Virus record (IMG/VR): IMGVR_UViG_3300030099_000126
Coordinates: 1 to 22,608 of that record
DNA: 22,608 bases
From: a virus
Reading direction: 5' to 3' (one strand)
Under the pieces are notes generated by a model. It was not told where the DNA came from. It did not search any database and saw only the letters and a list, made by a program, of their open reading frames with translations. A program made the position numbers and the translations under genes. Each line of letters opens with the position of its first letter. Within the stretch, counting starts at the first letter, position 1. Of the stretch, positions 22,533 to 22,608 are shown piece after piece.

Positions 22533-22608
22533 AATTCATCCCCTTGTTTTGGTGAAATAAAATCTAAATTAGTACCATAACTAACTACACAATATATACT
22601 ATGTTGAG
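22529..22608 (-). CDS. 3' end of an upstream gene (partial)
   Basis: A frame open from the window edge ends at TGA 22531-22529 and overlaps the lysin ATG (ATGA). It gives 25 residues ending VVSYGTNLDFISPKQGDEL, with no start codon inside. The overlap is the style of every join in this block, which supports a real gene that continues to the right of the window. Function cannot be judged. Confidence 0.5.
   Translation of the reverse strand, partial: QHSIYCVVSYGTNLDFISPKQGDEL

Noticed and set aside
1-22608. Phage RNA polymerase, tRNA genes, toxin-antitoxin or defence cassette
   Set aside because: No frame shows the motifs of a single-subunit RNA polymerase, no cloverleaf-like sequence was recognised, and no gene pair has toxin-antitoxin or defence features.

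Overview
The window looks like part of a tailed, probably podovirus-like, bacteriophage genome from the sea rather than a bacterial chromosome. It is packed with overlapping genes (ATGA, TAATG and TGATG stop/start joins throughout), has low G+C (about one third by eye), and carries no metabolic or housekeeping genes other than a nucleotide reductase. The replication set (family A DNA polymerase with an inserted partial DnaJ-type zinc domain, T7-type endonuclease I, endonuclease VII, RecB-like nuclease, B12-dependent ribonucleotide reductase, tyrosine integrase) best matches what I know of HMO-2011-type marine podoviruses, which infect SAR116, SAR11 and roseobacter-like Alphaproteobacteria. That assignment and the host are inference.

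Bases 1-9848 (+ strand, late/virion side): the 3' end of a tail-fibre-like gene, three tandem paralogous short fibre or tip proteins that all end in GDLA, a fourth beta-rich fibre-associated protein, a small XkdW-like protein, a one-helix membrane protein (candidate holin), then a block of putative virion proteins. The block contains a 638-aa protein with a clear 22/11-residue helical repeat, three unassigned proteins of 70, 174 and 373 aa, and a 1254-aa protein with a Gly/Ala-rich hydrophobic segment. The two largest are candidates for internal proteins ejected with the DNA.

Bases 9849-22608 (- strand, early/replication side): read in the direction of transcription, this runs from the right edge leftwards. 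The order is a partial gene, SleB-type lysin, two small proteins, a hidden 27-aa membrane peptide, integrase, primase, helicase, endonuclease VII, DNA polymerase, a putative ssDNA-binding protein, PD-(D/E)XK nuclease, a coiled-coil protein, T7 gp3-like resolvase, an unknown, a DUF3310 protein, an unknown, ribonucleotide reductase (nrdJ), and a run of small accessory genes. Primase and helicase, fused in T7 gp4, are separate overlapping genes here.

The two arms meet tail to tail at 9849-9945, and I see no convincing hairpin terminator there. No RNA polymerase, terminase, portal, capsid gene, tRNA, CRISPR array or recognisable attP lies in the window, and promoters for both arms must lie outside it. 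Four small genes not obvious from long open frames are proposed: 27 aa at 21445-21528, 55 aa at 10169-10336, about 73 aa at 10724-10945, and tentatively 31 aa at 9858-9953. I found no wholly new defence or mobile system. The most distinctive signals are the tandem fibre cassettes, the hendecad-repeat virion protein, the DnaJ-zinc polymerase with a Phe at the 762-equivalent position beside an integrase, and the hidden membrane peptides.
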